Assembly: GCA_023251095.1 (NCBI GenBank)
Contig: JAHEZL010000020.1
Coordinates: 1 to 64,000 of the forward strand
Direction: 5' to 3'
DNA from: Flavobacteriales bacterium
GTDB lineage: Bacteria; Bacteroidota; Bacteroidia; Flavobacteriales_C; GCA-002722245
Length of the DNA stretch: 64,000 nt
The notes under the pieces were generated by a model. It was not told the DNA's origin. It was given only the letters and a program-made list of their open reading frames with translations, and ran no database searches. Below are positions 44,225-53,042 of this stretch, one piece after another. Both the position numbers and the translations under genes were made by a program. Every line of letters starts with the position of its first letter. Position 1 is the first letter of the stretch.

Positions 44225-44701
44225 ATGGAAAACAAGATTGTTTCTTTTTCAGAAGCAAGCCACCTTATTAAATCCTGGCAACAAGAAGGACAAAAGGTTG
44301 TTTTCACCAATGGTTGTTTTGATTTGTTGCATCAGGGCCACATTCACTATTTATGCGAAGCGGCTGCTTTGGGAAATAAACTGGTGCTGGGCTTAAATTC
44401 AGATGCTTCAGTAAAGACATTAAAAGGACCTCTGCGTCCAATCAACAATGAAAAAAGCAGAGCAGAAATGCTGGCATGTTTTTTTTTCATTGATCTTGTG
44501 GTTTTGTTTGAAGAGGAAACCCCTGAAAAGCTTATTACTGTTATTACTCCCGATATCTTAGTAAAGGGGGGAGATTATGCAGTTAAAGACATTGTTGGTG
44601 CTGAACATGTCCTTAAAAACGGAGGTAAAGTTTTGCCTTTAAGTTTCATGGACGGATTTTCTTCTACCGACATCATTAACAAAATCAAGAAAACGACATA
44701 G
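44225..44701 (+). CDS. rfaE2: D-glycero-beta-D-manno-heptose 1-phosphate adenylyltransferase
   Basis: 158 aa from ATG 44225; a TTG seven codons earlier is less likely. Makes ADP-heptose for LPS, using the nucleotidyltransferase site FTNGCFDLLHQGHIHYL; the ending DGFSSTDIINKIK is typical. It corresponds to the C-terminal half of fused HldE; the kinase half is not in this window. Near-identical folds occur in FAD synthase and glycerol-3-phosphate cytidylyltransferase, but the local motifs favour RfaE2. It matches the GT9 heptosyltransferase-like gene at 26.8 kb. Confidence 0.9.
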   Translation: MENKIVSFSEASHLIKSWQQEGQKVVFTNGCFDLLHQGHIHYLCEAAALGNKLVLGLNSDASVKTLKGPLRPINNEKSRAEMLACFFFIDLVVLFEEETPEKLITVITPDILVKGGDYAVKDIVGAEHVLKNGGKVLPLSFMDGFSSTDIINKIKKTT

Positions 44702-44747
44702 GGACATTGTCCAAATAATTTTTATTTTTACTCAAATTCTATTTCTT

Positions 44748-45131
44748 ATGAAAACGTCAATTTTATCCTGTTTCTTGCTTTTAATGGTTGGCCTTGTCTT
44801 TTTTTCCTGTGAGCAGGATACAAAAAAGAAACTGGAGGGAACATGGACGATGATTGAGATTCCTAGTAAGGGTTATGAAGAGAATTGGGAATTTACAGAT
44901 TCAAAGATAATCATAACACATACGAATCCCGGTGATACCGCAGTGCCTTTTAAAAGCGGAACATATTCTATTAAAAACAGCACCGTAACTACTGATGGTG
45001 ATGGAATGGGATCATCAGGAGTGGAGTATTACAGAGGAAATTTTGAAATCCGCAGTTTAGATGGTACGGAGTTAATTTTGTTAAGAAAAGACATAGGCTT
45101 GCAATATTACGAGTTTGAGAAAAAACAGTAA
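44748..45131 (+). CDS. Small lipocalin-like lipoprotein
   Basis: 127 aa. Signal peptide with lipobox VFFSCEQ (Cys21). The mature domain has the first-strand motif KLEGTWTMIEIP, then alternating strands with SGTYSIKNSTVTTDGDG and a terminal YYEFEKK, a pattern typical of small lipocalin-like barrels. Its stop overlaps the radA start by 1 bp, so the two may be co-transcribed. Ligand unknown. Confidence 0.75.
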   Translation: MKTSILSCFLLLMVGLVFFSCEQDTKKKLEGTWTMIEIPSKGYEENWEFTDSKIIITHTNPGDTAVPFKSGTYSIKNSTVTTDGDGMGSSGVEYYRGNFEIRSLDGTELILLRKDIGLQYYEFEKKQ

Positions 45132-46483
45132 TGGCGAAATTAAAAACCGCTTATGTTTGCTCTTCTTGCGGCAACCAATCGGCTAAATGGCTTGGGAAAT
45201 GCCCTCAATGCGGTGAGTGGAATACCTTTAATGAAGAAGTAACAGGCAATAGTCAACAGTCTCATATCCCCGGCATTGCTTCCGTAGCACCAACCCTTTT
45301 ACATGAAATAGCACCTCTTGATAAAGAAAGAATAGTTCTTAAGGATAGTGAATTGAATCGTGTTTTGGGTGACGGACTCGTTCCGGGATCAGTGATTTTG
45401 TTTACAGGAGAACCAGGAATAGGGAAATCTACTTTAATGCTCCAAATCGCTCTTCAGTTTCCCGGAAAAAAAGTGTTGTACGTATCGGGAGAAGAGAGTC
45501 CGCAACAAATCAAATCGAGAGCCGACCGGCTCAAAAAAGCCAATGAAAATATTTATATCCTCCCGGAAACCAATGTGGAGGCCATTATTGAGCATATTCA
45601 AAAAACCGATCCCGACTTATTAATCATCGATTCCATACAAACGCTTCAATCTTCAAAACTGGATTCGGCGCCCGGAACAATTTCTCAAATCCGGGAATGT
45701 GCCAATGACATTACACTGGTAGCAAAAAGAAAATCTATCCCTACATTTTTAATTGGCCACATTACCAAAGACGGACAGATTGCCGGCCCCAAAGTATTGG
45801 AACACATGGTAGATGTTGTTTTAGCATTTGAAGGCGACAGAAACCATATTTACCGCATCATCCGCAGTTCAAAAAACCGTTTTGGCCCCTCCAATGAAAT
45901 GGGGATTTATCAGATGGAAGAGAACGGATTGAAAGTAGTGGAAAATCCATCTTCCATTTTACTTTCTCACAACGAAGAAAATTTAAGCGGAATAGCAATT
46001 TCCGCATCTATGGAAGGCATCCGTCCTTTGTTGATTGAAACGCAGGCCCTCGTAAGCACCGCTGCTTATGGAACGCCACAAAGATCAGCTACAGGCTTTG
46101 ATACAAAAAGATTGAATATGTTGTTGGCAGTTTTGGAAAAACGCTGCGGATTTAAAATTCAGTTGAAAGATGTTTTTTTAAACATCACCGGAGGAATTAA
46201 GCCCGAAGACACAGGGATTGATTTATCCATTGTTGCCGCTATTCTCTCGTCGGGAATTGACATTGCCATTCCTTCCACTTATTGTTTTGCCGGAGAGATA
46301 GGTTTATCGGGTGAAATACGAGCAGTGAGAAGCGTTGCCGCACGAATTAAGGAAGCTGAAAAAATGGGCTTCACCACCATTTTTCTTTCGAAGTATAACG
46401 ATGAAGATTCCCTGAAAGGAAAGAAAATTAAAATTGTGCGTTTGGCGAAAGCTCAGGATTTAGTGACTCATCTTTTCAGATAA
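45131..46483 (+). CDS. radA: DNA repair protein RadA
   Basis: 450 aa. Helps branch migration in recombinational repair. An N-terminal zinc finger has Cys10, 13, 24 and 27 (CSSCGNQSAKWLGKCPQCG). Walker A is GEPGIGKST at residues 93-101, the RadA-specific KNRFG motif is in SSKNRFGPSNE, and a C-terminal Lon-like domain begins near NITGGIKPEDTGIDLSIV. Convergent with the SPFH gene with 7 bp between stops. Confidence 0.96.
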   Translation: MAKLKTAYVCSSCGNQSAKWLGKCPQCGEWNTFNEEVTGNSQQSHIPGIASVAPTLLHEIAPLDKERIVLKDSELNRVLGDGLVPGSVILFTGEPGIGKSTLMLQIALQFPGKKVLYVSGEESPQQIKSRADRLKKANENIYILPETNVEAIIEHIQKTDPDLLIIDSIQTLQSSKLDSAPGTISQIRECANDITLVAKRKSIPTFLIGHITKDGQIAGPKVLEHMVDVVLAFEGDRNHIYRIIRSSKNRFGPSNEMGIYQMEENGLKVVENPSSILLSHNEENLSGIAISASMEGIRPLLIETQALVSTAAYGTPQRSATGFDTKRLNMLLAVLEKRCGFKIQLKDVFLNITGGIKPEDTGIDLSIVAAILSSGIDIAIPSTYCFAGEIGLSGEIRAVRSVAARIKEAEKMGFTTIFLSKYNDEDSLKGKKIKIVRLAKAQDLVTHLFR

Positions 46484-46490
46484 ATTACTT

Positions 46491-47423
46491 TTACTTTTTA
46501 TGCTCCATCAAATTATTCATTGCCATCATCTGTTGCATTGTCTTCTGCATATTATCAGCAGAGCCATCCAGGAAAATAACATTTCCTTGCCCATTTTCTG
46601 AAAACTGCTTAATCGCCTCTGTCCACATGGAGAAAAGAATTACTGAAGTGTCCAGGTTGGCTTGTTGCATTTCACGTGCAGCTTCAGTCATCCCTTTTGC
46701 TACTTCCTGACGGAAGAGAGCAACCCCTTGTCCGCGCAATTGAGCCGCTAATTTCTCCGCTTCAGCAGAAATTTTGATGGCATTTCCTTCTGCTTCCGCA
46801 GCTTTGGTTTTAGTGATTAATAAGGCCTGACCTTCATTTTCGGCTGCGGCTTTTAAATTGTTGGAAGCCACTACCTGAGCCATTGATTTCATAATGGCAT
46901 CATCAAAAGTAATATCGTTTAATTGCAAGTCGATGAGGTGATATCCCCATCCTTCCAGGGTTTGGTCGATTTGTTCTTTTACATCACCCACAATTTCATT
47001 TCTCAAAGACAAAACCTCGGCTTGTTTTTTAGTAGCTACAAATCCGCGGATGGAACCTTCGATTGTACGAATCAGGGCTTGCATTAAATTTCTGTCGTCA
47101 ACGAATTTAAAGGCTACATTTTTTATAGTTGCCTCATCGGGATTTACAACAGCATACAACAACATTGCTTTAAAAAAAACATTGGCTTGGTCAATAGTGG
47201 TTGCTTGAAACTCTAATTCTACCGAACGGTTCTGAACAGAAACTCTTTTATAAATGGTTTCTATAAAAGGGATTTTAAAATTCAATCCCGGCGTCATCAG
47301 TCGGCGGTATTTTCCAAAAACAGTTACCACCGCTATTGTTCCCTGTTGCACGGTAACAAAAGAAAGAAAAAGTGTGACTGCCAATAAAACTACCGGAATG
47401 ACAACGAAAAGATTTGGAAGCAT
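46491..47423 (-). CDS. SPFH/band 7 family membrane protein
   Basis: 310 aa. One N-terminal membrane helix (about residues 3-24) followed by an SPFH domain (VVTVFGKYRRLMTPGLNFKIPF) and a long Ala/Glu-rich coiled coil (about 200-275). Resembles the stomatin/QmcA group, which forms large membrane assemblies that affect protease or lipid-domain organisation. No NfeD partner lies beside it. The C-terminal tail is Met/Gln-rich (MQKTMQQMMAMNN). Confidence 0.92.
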   Translation of the reverse strand: MLPNLFVVIPVVLLAVTLFLSFVTVQQGTIAVVTVFGKYRRLMTPGLNFKIPFIETIYKRVSVQNRSVELEFQATTIDQANVFFKAMLLYAVVNPDEATIKNVAFKFVDDRNLMQALIRTIEGSIRGFVATKKQAEVLSLRNEIVGDVKEQIDQTLEGWGYHLIDLQLNDITFDDAIMKSMAQVVASNNLKAAAENEGQALLITKTKAAEAEGNAIKISAEAEKLAAQLRGQGVALFRQEVAKGMTEAAREMQQANLDTSVILFSMWTEAIKQFSENGQGNVIFLDGSADNMQKTMQQMMAMNNLMEHKK

Positions 47424-47460
47424 AATACAAAGATTTATTTTGCGATAAATATACTTAAGT

Positions 47461-49176
47461 TCAGCGAAAAGTCAAGCCTTTTGGAATGGCATCAATCAAT
47501 GATCGGGTATATTCTGTTTGCGGATCATTGTAAATGGCATCTGCCTCATCCATCCTTTCAATTTTCCCGTGTTTGTTCATCACTATCATGCGGTCGCACA
47601 TGAATTTCACAACAGATAAATCGTGGGAAATGAAAATATAAGTGAGGGCGAATTCTCTTTTTAAATCGTTCAGCAAATTCAATACCTGCGCTTGAACCGA
47701 TACATCTAAAGAAGAAACCGATTCATCGCAAATCAAAAATTCGGGTTGTAGCGCAAGTGCTCGCGCAATGCAAATGCGCTGCCGTTGTCCGCCTGAGAAT
47801 TCATGGGGATAACGGTAAAAATGTTCTGCTTTCAAACTTACTTTTTCCAGAAGATTGATCACATATTCTTCGCGTTGTTTTTTGCTGTCGAGAATTCCGT
47901 GAACATTCATCGGTTCCATGATGGCTTTGCCGATAGGGATTCTCGGATTTAAAGAGGAATAAGGATCCTGAAAAATGATCTGCATTTTTTTCCGGAAGGG
48001 ATTCAATTCCTTGTTGTTGAGGGAAAGGAGGTTGGTGCCTTTGTAAATAATTTCTCCTTCGGTGGCATCGGCCAATCTTAAAATACTTCTTCCCAAAGTA
48101 GTTTTTCCGCAGCCCGATTCTCCAACGAGTCCGAGCGTTTCCCCTTTATAAACCTCAAAACTCACATCATCCACCGCCTTAACAAAAGAAGTGGTTTTTC
48201 CGAGCCAGTTTTTTTTGAGCGGGAAATAAGTTTTGAGGTGATTTACTTTTAAAACAGCTTCGTTTTCGTAAAGTTTTTGGTGATTTATTTTTCTTTCTTC
48301 GGCAGTGATTTCAACTGCCTGAAAAGCAGATTCATTGAGGAAATCGGCAACAACAGGTAGTTTTTGATAGCGTTTGTCCAATGGTGGTTTACACGCTAAT
48401 AAACCTTTGGTATAGGGATGTTGAGGATTTTGAAAAAGATTTTCCACCGTATTTTCCTCCACAATTTTCCCCTGATGCATTACAATAGCTCTATCCGCAA
48501 TTTCAGCAACCACGCCCAAATCATGAGTGATGAAAATGATCCCCATGTTTCTTTTTTTCTGAATGGAAGAAATCAATTCGAGGATGGTTTTCTGAACAGT
48601 AACGTCTAATGCTGTGGTAGGTTCATCGGCAATGAGTACAGAGGGCTCGCACGACAGCGCCATGGCGATCATCACGCGCTGTTTTTGTCCGCCTGAGAGT
48701 TGATGGGGATAAGCCTCAAAAATATCATCAGGCCTTGGCAATTGCACTTCTTTAAAAAGCTGAATGGTTTTTTCCTTTGCTTCTTTTTTGCTGCATTTCT
48801 GATGTAACAGTATGGCTTCTACCACCTGATCTCCGCAGGTAAACACAGGATTCAGGGAAGTCATGGGTTCCTGAAAAATCATGGCAATGTCCTTGCCGCG
48901 GTATTCCCGCATTTGTTTTTCGTTGAGGGCAAGCAGATTTATTTTTTCGCCTCTTCCGTAGTAATTTATTTCACCTCCGCTGATTTTCCCCGGAGGAGAG
49001 GGAATGAGTTGCATGATGGACAATGAAGTCACTGATTTTCCGGATCCCGATTCTCCTACAACACCAATAGTTTCGCCTTTGTGCAGAGAGAAGCTGATAT
49101 TGTTTACGGCAGTAAACTCATCCTTTCCCGAGGAAAATTTAATTTCAAGATTCTTTATTTCGAGTAAGAGCTCCAA
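47461..49176 (-). CDS. ABC transporter ATPase with two nucleotide-binding domains (oligopeptide type)
   Basis: 571 aa. Two complete ABC domains in tandem. First: Walker A VGESGSGKS near residue 40 and signature QLSGGQKQR. Second: GLVGESGCGKT near residue 350 and EFSGGQRQR. Each is followed by the oligopeptide-type C-terminal extension (HPYTKGLLACKPP; TEYTRSLIDAIP). This is the fused form of DppD/DppF or OppD/OppF, as in GsiA and YejF. No permease or binding-protein gene is nearby, so the cargo is unknown; peptide import is the usual role. Confidence 0.93.
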   Translation of the reverse strand: MELLLEIKNLEIKFSSGKDEFTAVNNISFSLHKGETIGVVGESGSGKSVTSLSIMQLIPSPPGKISGGEINYYGRGEKINLLALNEKQMREYRGKDIAMIFQEPMTSLNPVFTCGDQVVEAILLHQKCSKKEAKEKTIQLFKEVQLPRPDDIFEAYPHQLSGGQKQRVMIAMALSCEPSVLIADEPTTALDVTVQKTILELISSIQKKRNMGIIFITHDLGVVAEIADRAIVMHQGKIVEENTVENLFQNPQHPYTKGLLACKPPLDKRYQKLPVVADFLNESAFQAVEITAEERKINHQKLYENEAVLKVNHLKTYFPLKKNWLGKTTSFVKAVDDVSFEVYKGETLGLVGESGCGKTTLGRSILRLADATEGEIIYKGTNLLSLNNKELNPFRKKMQIIFQDPYSSLNPRIPIGKAIMEPMNVHGILDSKKQREEYVINLLEKVSLKAEHFYRYPHEFSGGQRQRICIARALALQPEFLICDESVSSLDVSVQAQVLNLLNDLKREFALTYIFISHDLSVVKFMCDRMIVMNKHGKIERMDEADAIYNDPQTEYTRSLIDAIPKGLTFR

Positions 49177-49210
49177 GACTTTAAAGTTAAATGAATATTA
49201 TTAAAAAGGA

Positions 49211-49238
49211 AGAGTGAGTGTGAGAGTGAGTTTTGAGA
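49211..49238. repeat. 28-bp repeat, copy 2
   Basis: AGAGTGAGTGTGAGAG followed by TGAGTTTTGAGA, one mismatch from 23255-23282. It lies 34 bp upstream of the double-ATPase gene start, before a terminator hairpin. Confidence 0.85.
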
Positions 49239-49253
49239 AATGGATAACAAAAA

Positions 49254-49280
49254 AAATGTTCCGCGGGGGGCGGAACATTT
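49254..49280 (-). terminator. Terminator hairpin beyond the 49381 lipoprotein gene
   Basis: Perfect 11-bp arms AAATGTTCCGC and GCGGAACATTT around a GGGGG loop. On the minus strand a run of eight T follows. It ends transcription about 100 bp after the lipoprotein stop. Confidence 0.8.
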
Positions 49281-49300
49281 AATTACCTAAAACCTAAACT

Positions 49301-49375
49301 ATGAAAAAACTATTTTTTTTACTACTACTGTGTTGTGATACGCAGGTGAAAAAAAATAGGTTTCATTTTTTATAA
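49301..49375 (+). CDS. Micro-ORF resembling a signal peptide (possible remnant)
   Basis: 24 codons plus stop: starts MKKLFFLLLLCC, then a short polar tail to the stop. It follows ACCTAAAACCTAAACT, an upstream context typical of secreted-protein genes in this phylum. There is no downstream open frame. It may be the 5' end of a deleted secreted-protein gene, a small peptide, or chance. Confidence 0.25.
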   Translation: MKKLFFLLLLCCDTQVKKNRFHFL

Positions 49376-49380
49376 AAAAA

Positions 49381-49995
49381 TTAATAATCAGTTTCTTCCA
49401 GATTGATTAAAACCTGACTGTACGCCATTTTCACGCTGTCGCTTCCGGGATAAACGCCTTTGATAAATTTCATTCCCAAAGCAAAAGGAAAACTATCTAC
49501 GGTGAGGGCATTCCATGTTTCGTACTTATCTAAGCCATGAAAAGACTTTCCGTATTTCTGATCAAAGAAATTGCTCAGCTTAATAAATAAATCTTTTGCT
49601 GTGCTGTCGGAAATAAGATTCACCATAATATGGATGTCTGTCACGAAATTCTGGTCATTTATAAAATAGTAAGAAGACACATAGTCGGAGCTGTTAAGGT
49701 CCTGAATAAAGGCTTTCATTCCTTTTTCATCAGCGCCGGCCAGGCCTTTTTCTTTAGCGAGAATGGTGTCAACACGATCATAAATATTTACTCCTCTGAG
49801 GGTTTTGTCGGCACCAAGATTATTTTTATCGCCCAATACCTGTAAAAACAAATCGCCTGAATTATTGAACGCAATGTTTAGGTCTTCTTTGCTGTTGGTG
49901 AGTGCTTCCAATGCGGGCTCAGCGGGCTGGTCGGGTTTACAACCTGAAGCCATTAAAAAACCAAGAGCGACAAAAGCAATGAGATGTTTGTTCAT
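49381..49995 (-). CDS. Hypothetical lipoprotein
   Basis: 204 aa. Signal peptide with lipobox LMASGCKP (Cys19). The mature protein is mostly alpha with a KYGKSFHGLDKYETWNALTVDSFPFALGMKFIKG segment (shown in parts: GKSFHGLDKY, FPFALGMKF) that I do not recognise. It precedes the serine hydrolase gene on the minus strand direction of transcription by 18 bp (hydrolase upstream, this gene downstream) and is followed by a terminator. Function unknown. Confidence 0.75.
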   Translation of the reverse strand: MNKHLIAFVALGFLMASGCKPDQPAEPALEALTNSKEDLNIAFNNSGDLFLQVLGDKNNLGADKTLRGVNIYDRVDTILAKEKGLAGADEKGMKAFIQDLNSSDYVSSYYFINDQNFVTDIHIMVNLISDSTAKDLFIKLSNFFDQKYGKSFHGLDKYETWNALTVDSFPFALGMKFIKGVYPGSDSVKMAYSQVLINLEETDY

Positions 49996-50013
49996 AATTA
50001 TAATTTTAATAAT

Positions 50014-51183
50014 CTATTTCAGTTTAAGCATGTCAAAAGTTGCGTCGAGGTATTTAAAAAAGTCGCGTGGAAGTTTATCTTCCGGCTCCTGTTCGCGCAC
50101 TCTTCCCAATCGCACAATGATTAAATCGTAGTCGGGAACACAAATAACATACTGACCATTTAATCCAATCGGACTGAATACTTTGTGTCCTTTGTAAGTC
50201 ATCAGCCACCATCCATAGCCGTAACGCTCCAAGGGTTTATTGTCGAATTCATCCGTTAAGTTGGCCGGTTGAATGGACGCCATAACATAATCTTCGGGCA
50301 CAATTTGTTTTCCGTCAACACGGCCGCTGTCCATGTACAATTTGCCAATTCTTGCAAAATCGCGTGCAGTAGCATAGTAAGAACTAAAAGATTTTTCATC
50401 TCCGTTTTCATGGTCGAGGTTCCATAGCGCTTCGTGTTCGGCGTGCAGTTCTCCCCATAATTTTTGTTCATCGTATTCGGAAATGCTTTCTCCTAAAGCT
50501 TTTTTCAGTACTGCTGAAAGAACCAAAGTAGTTCCGCTGCGGTATTCAAAAATTTCCCCCGGTTCTTTCACCACGTCATAATGTGTAATCAGATCTTCCA
50601 GATCATCGCCATAATAAGCTTTTGCGGGACAGCCGAAAGGATTTACGTAAGGTTCATCAAAATCGAAACCACTGCTCATGGTAACCAAAGTTTTGATGGT
50701 CATTTTTCCTGCCAGACCATCTTTGTATTGCGGCAGAAAATCGCTTACAGGCTGATCGATCGATTTTATTTTTCCTTCTTTGATGGCGATCCCCAGTAAA
50801 ATACTTACTACGGTTTTCCCCATGGAGAAAGAGTTGGATATGGTGTCTTTGGTGTATTTCTCCCAGTATTTTTCAAAAATCAGAGAGTCATTTTGAATGA
50901 CTAAAAACGCACAGGACTGAAGACTGTCGGCATATTTTGAATATTCAGGTGCTAAAGAAAAAGTATTGTATTTTTTTGAAATGGCCCAGGGACGCGGATC
51001 AGAAGCTTTGATGTGGCGGTTGTAAAAGATCTGGTATTCGTCAATGGTTGGTCCCGCTTTCCCTGTGAAATAAGTATTTGCCAATCCTTTGTATAAATGG
51101 GTGTTGTTGGTGGCTACCAGAACAATGTGGATCACCAGAAACACGGAGGCGATAATTAAAATAATTTTGAGAAAGCGGCGCAT
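50014..51183 (-). CDS. Serine hydrolase, class C beta-lactamase/esterase family
   Basis: 389 aa. An N-terminal membrane segment (about residues 5-25) anchors a beta-lactamase-fold domain. The nucleophile motif is SMGK in ISNSFSMGKTVVSI, with a second motif YRSGTTLVLSAV in place of YxN, and NGQYVICVPDYDLIIVR near the end. Members include penicillin-binding-protein-like DD-peptidases and esterases; the EstB/AmpC-related type fits best. No resistance role can be inferred. It is the upstream gene of a pair with the 49381 lipoprotein. Confidence 0.88.
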   Translation of the reverse strand: MRRFLKIILIIASVFLVIHIVLVATNNTHLYKGLANTYFTGKAGPTIDEYQIFYNRHIKASDPRPWAISKKYNTFSLAPEYSKYADSLQSCAFLVIQNDSLIFEKYWEKYTKDTISNSFSMGKTVVSILLGIAIKEGKIKSIDQPVSDFLPQYKDGLAGKMTIKTLVTMSSGFDFDEPYVNPFGCPAKAYYGDDLEDLITHYDVVKEPGEIFEYRSGTTLVLSAVLKKALGESISEYDEQKLWGELHAEHEALWNLDHENGDEKSFSSYYATARDFARIGKLYMDSGRVDGKQIVPEDYVMASIQPANLTDEFDNKPLERYGYGWWLMTYKGHKVFSPIGLNGQYVICVPDYDLIIVRLGRVREQEPEDKLPRDFFKYLDATFDMLKLK

Positions 51184-51203
51184 ATAATCTTGTTTTTACG
51201 TCT

Positions 51204-51926
51204 TTACGATGTAGTTAGTGATAAGTTGCTTAATTCAATTCCGAATAAGGAGCAGAGGTGTTTTTTAAGCACTTCTTCCACTTCATTCAGCGGAACATCT
51301 TTTCCAAGTTCCAAGGCGATCGAAGTTACTTTTTTATCTGAAATCCCGCAAGGGACAATGTTTTCAAAGTAGTTGAGGTTGGTATTTACGTTGAGGGCGA
51401 AACCGTGCATGGTGATCCATCTGCTGCAACGCACGCCCATCGCACAAATTTTTCGCGCTTTGAGTGGATCGGCGCGGTCAATCCAAACACCTGTTAATCC
51501 ATCAATTCTTCCTCCTTCAATGCCATATTCTTTCAAAGTGAGAATAATGGCTTCTTCCAGATAACGGAGGTATTTATGGATATCGGTGAAAAATTGATCG
51601 AGGTCTAAAATGGGATAACCCACCAATTGCCCCGGACCGTGATAAGTGATATCTCCGCCACGGTTGATTTTGTAAAAAGTAGCTTTATTTTCATCCAGTT
51701 CATCATCATTGATCAGTAAATGGCTGCTGTCACCACTTTTCCCGAGGGTGTACACGTGAGGGTGCTCACAAAACAAAAGATAATTGTTGATGTTAATCTG
51801 ATCCTCGGGATTTTTGCGATTGTGCATTTTCGCTTCGGCCGATTGATTGAACAGTTTTTCCTGGAAGTCCCAGGCTTCTTTGTAATCAATCATTCCAAGA
51901 TTTTGAAAATGTACAATTTTTGTCAT
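51204..51926 (-). CDS. lipB: Octanoyltransferase LipB
   Basis: 240 aa. Moves octanoyl from ACP to lipoyl domains of dehydrogenase complexes. The catalytic pair is Cys193 (IVPCGISDKK) and Lys159 (KARKICAMGVR). RGGDITYHGPGQLVGYPI and ITMHGFALNVN are also intact. lipA is not in this window. It overlaps the PGI/PMI gene upstream by 4 bp. Confidence 0.96.
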   Translation of the reverse strand: MTKIVHFQNLGMIDYKEAWDFQEKLFNQSAEAKMHNRKNPEDQININNYLLFCEHPHVYTLGKSGDSSHLLINDDELDENKATFYKINRGGDITYHGPGQLVGYPILDLDQFFTDIHKYLRYLEEAIILTLKEYGIEGGRIDGLTGVWIDRADPLKARKICAMGVRCSRWITMHGFALNVNTNLNYFENIVPCGISDKKVTSIALELGKDVPLNEVEEVLKKHLCSLFGIELSNLSLTTS

Positions 51927-52909
51927 TTCAATGTTGCGAGCGCTTCTTTCAATTCGTCAATAACTGCAATTTCAACAGGATCAATATTTCTTTTTTCTGC
52001 GATGAGTACCGAAACCCAGTCGCCGAAATGCACAAAGTAAAAAGCTTTTTCAAGCATGGAAGCTCCTTTGGAATACACTTCCGTTACTGAGCTTACCAGA
52101 GGTTTTACTTTGCTGATGGTGAAGTCGGTTCTTTTTGCTGTTCTGTAAAAATCGTCGTCGTTTCGGAAAACCACTAACGCAATGTCTTTATGAGCTTCAG
52201 TCCAACCTACAATTTCGTTGTGACACAATTCAGGTAATTTATGATGCCACGACAGCATTTTAGAATTTTCGTTGATTTGCTGACGGAAGCGAATGGCAAT
52301 GCCTTCGAAGTTATCGGCGCTGTAAATCACCGGAATTTTGTTCAGTAATTTAGCCGCTAATTCATCGGCTCCTTTGATAATATTTTCTTTTTCTTTCAAC
52401 AGCAAATTGGCTGCTAAAGCCATTTGATCGGTGTACAGAGAAGAAATCAATCCGTATTTTTCTAAAACAAAAAGTTGTTGGGTCACCGAGTAACCCATAG
52501 TAGATCGCGGAGGCATTCCGCCCGGATTCAAAATATAGTTGAAGCCATGTTCTTTGCAAATCTCTAATACTTTGCCTCCTGTAGTGACAGCTGCGATTTC
52601 AGCTTTTGCTTGAATGGCTTGTTCAATGGTGAGTAAAGTTTCCTCGGTATTTCCTGAATAAGAAGAAGCAATGACCAGCGTATTTTCATTGACAAAAGCC
52701 GGAATATGATAATCGTTGCAGGTTAAAACCGGAACTTTGATGGCGTCTTTGATGATCTGGCTTACAATGGTGCCGCCAATTCCAGAGCCACCCAATCCGC
52801 AAATCAATACATTTTTGATTTCGTTTTTAGCAGGCTTGAATGTTGTTGCCTTGCCTATTTCTATTGCTTTTTTTAACTGAGCGGGAAATTTTTCTACTAA
52901 GGATTTCAT
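51923..52909 (-). CDS. Bifunctional phosphoglucose/phosphomannose isomerase
   Basis: 328 aa. An N-terminal SIS domain holds GLGGSGIGGTIVSQ and ASSYSGNTEETL, and a C-terminal PGI/PMI domain follows, with NENSKMLSWHHKLPELCHNEIVGW. It is the small SIS-type family known in archaea and in Bacteroidota, not classical PGI (about 550 aa). Interconverts fructose-6-phosphate with glucose- or mannose-6-phosphate. Coupled to lipB by a 4-bp overlap. The second activity is inferred from the family. Confidence 0.9.
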   Translation of the reverse strand: MKSLVEKFPAQLKKAIEIGKATTFKPAKNEIKNVLICGLGGSGIGGTIVSQIIKDAIKVPVLTCNDYHIPAFVNENTLVIASSYSGNTEETLLTIEQAIQAKAEIAAVTTGGKVLEICKEHGFNYILNPGGMPPRSTMGYSVTQQLFVLEKYGLISSLYTDQMALAANLLLKEKENIIKGADELAAKLLNKIPVIYSADNFEGIAIRFRQQINENSKMLSWHHKLPELCHNEIVGWTEAHKDIALVVFRNDDDFYRTAKRTDFTISKVKPLVSSVTEVYSKGASMLEKAFYFVHFGDWVSVLIAEKRNIDPVEIAVIDELKEALATLK

Positions 52910-52931
52910 TTTATTTATTTTTTATGCATTT

Positions 52932-52947
52932 ATCCTAATGTTAGGAT
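52932..52947. repeat. Small hairpin in the lysS/PGI divergent region
   Basis: ATCCTAA-TG-TTAGGAT, perfect 7-bp arms. It lies between two divergent genes, where it may be an operator-like site or chance. Confidence 0.4.
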
Positions 52948-53005
52948 GTTCACGAAAATACTAAAATTGTGGATATTTACTCTATGTAAATAGTCAAAAA
53001 TCACG

Positions 53006-53013
53006 TACGTTTG
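53006..53013 (+). promoter_or_regulatory. TAnnTTTG promoter box of lysS
   Basis: TACGTTTG ends 29 bp before the lysS ATG. No clear TTG lies at the expected upstream spacing. Confidence 0.5.
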
Positions 53014-53042
53014 CCAAGTTAAATCAACAAAGCGATTTTTAT

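Noticed and set aside
51204-51926. LipB seeming to lack its catalytic cysteine in the MHGFALNV region
   Set aside because: The catalytic Cys belongs to the later PCG motif, which is present (Cys193), together with Lys159.
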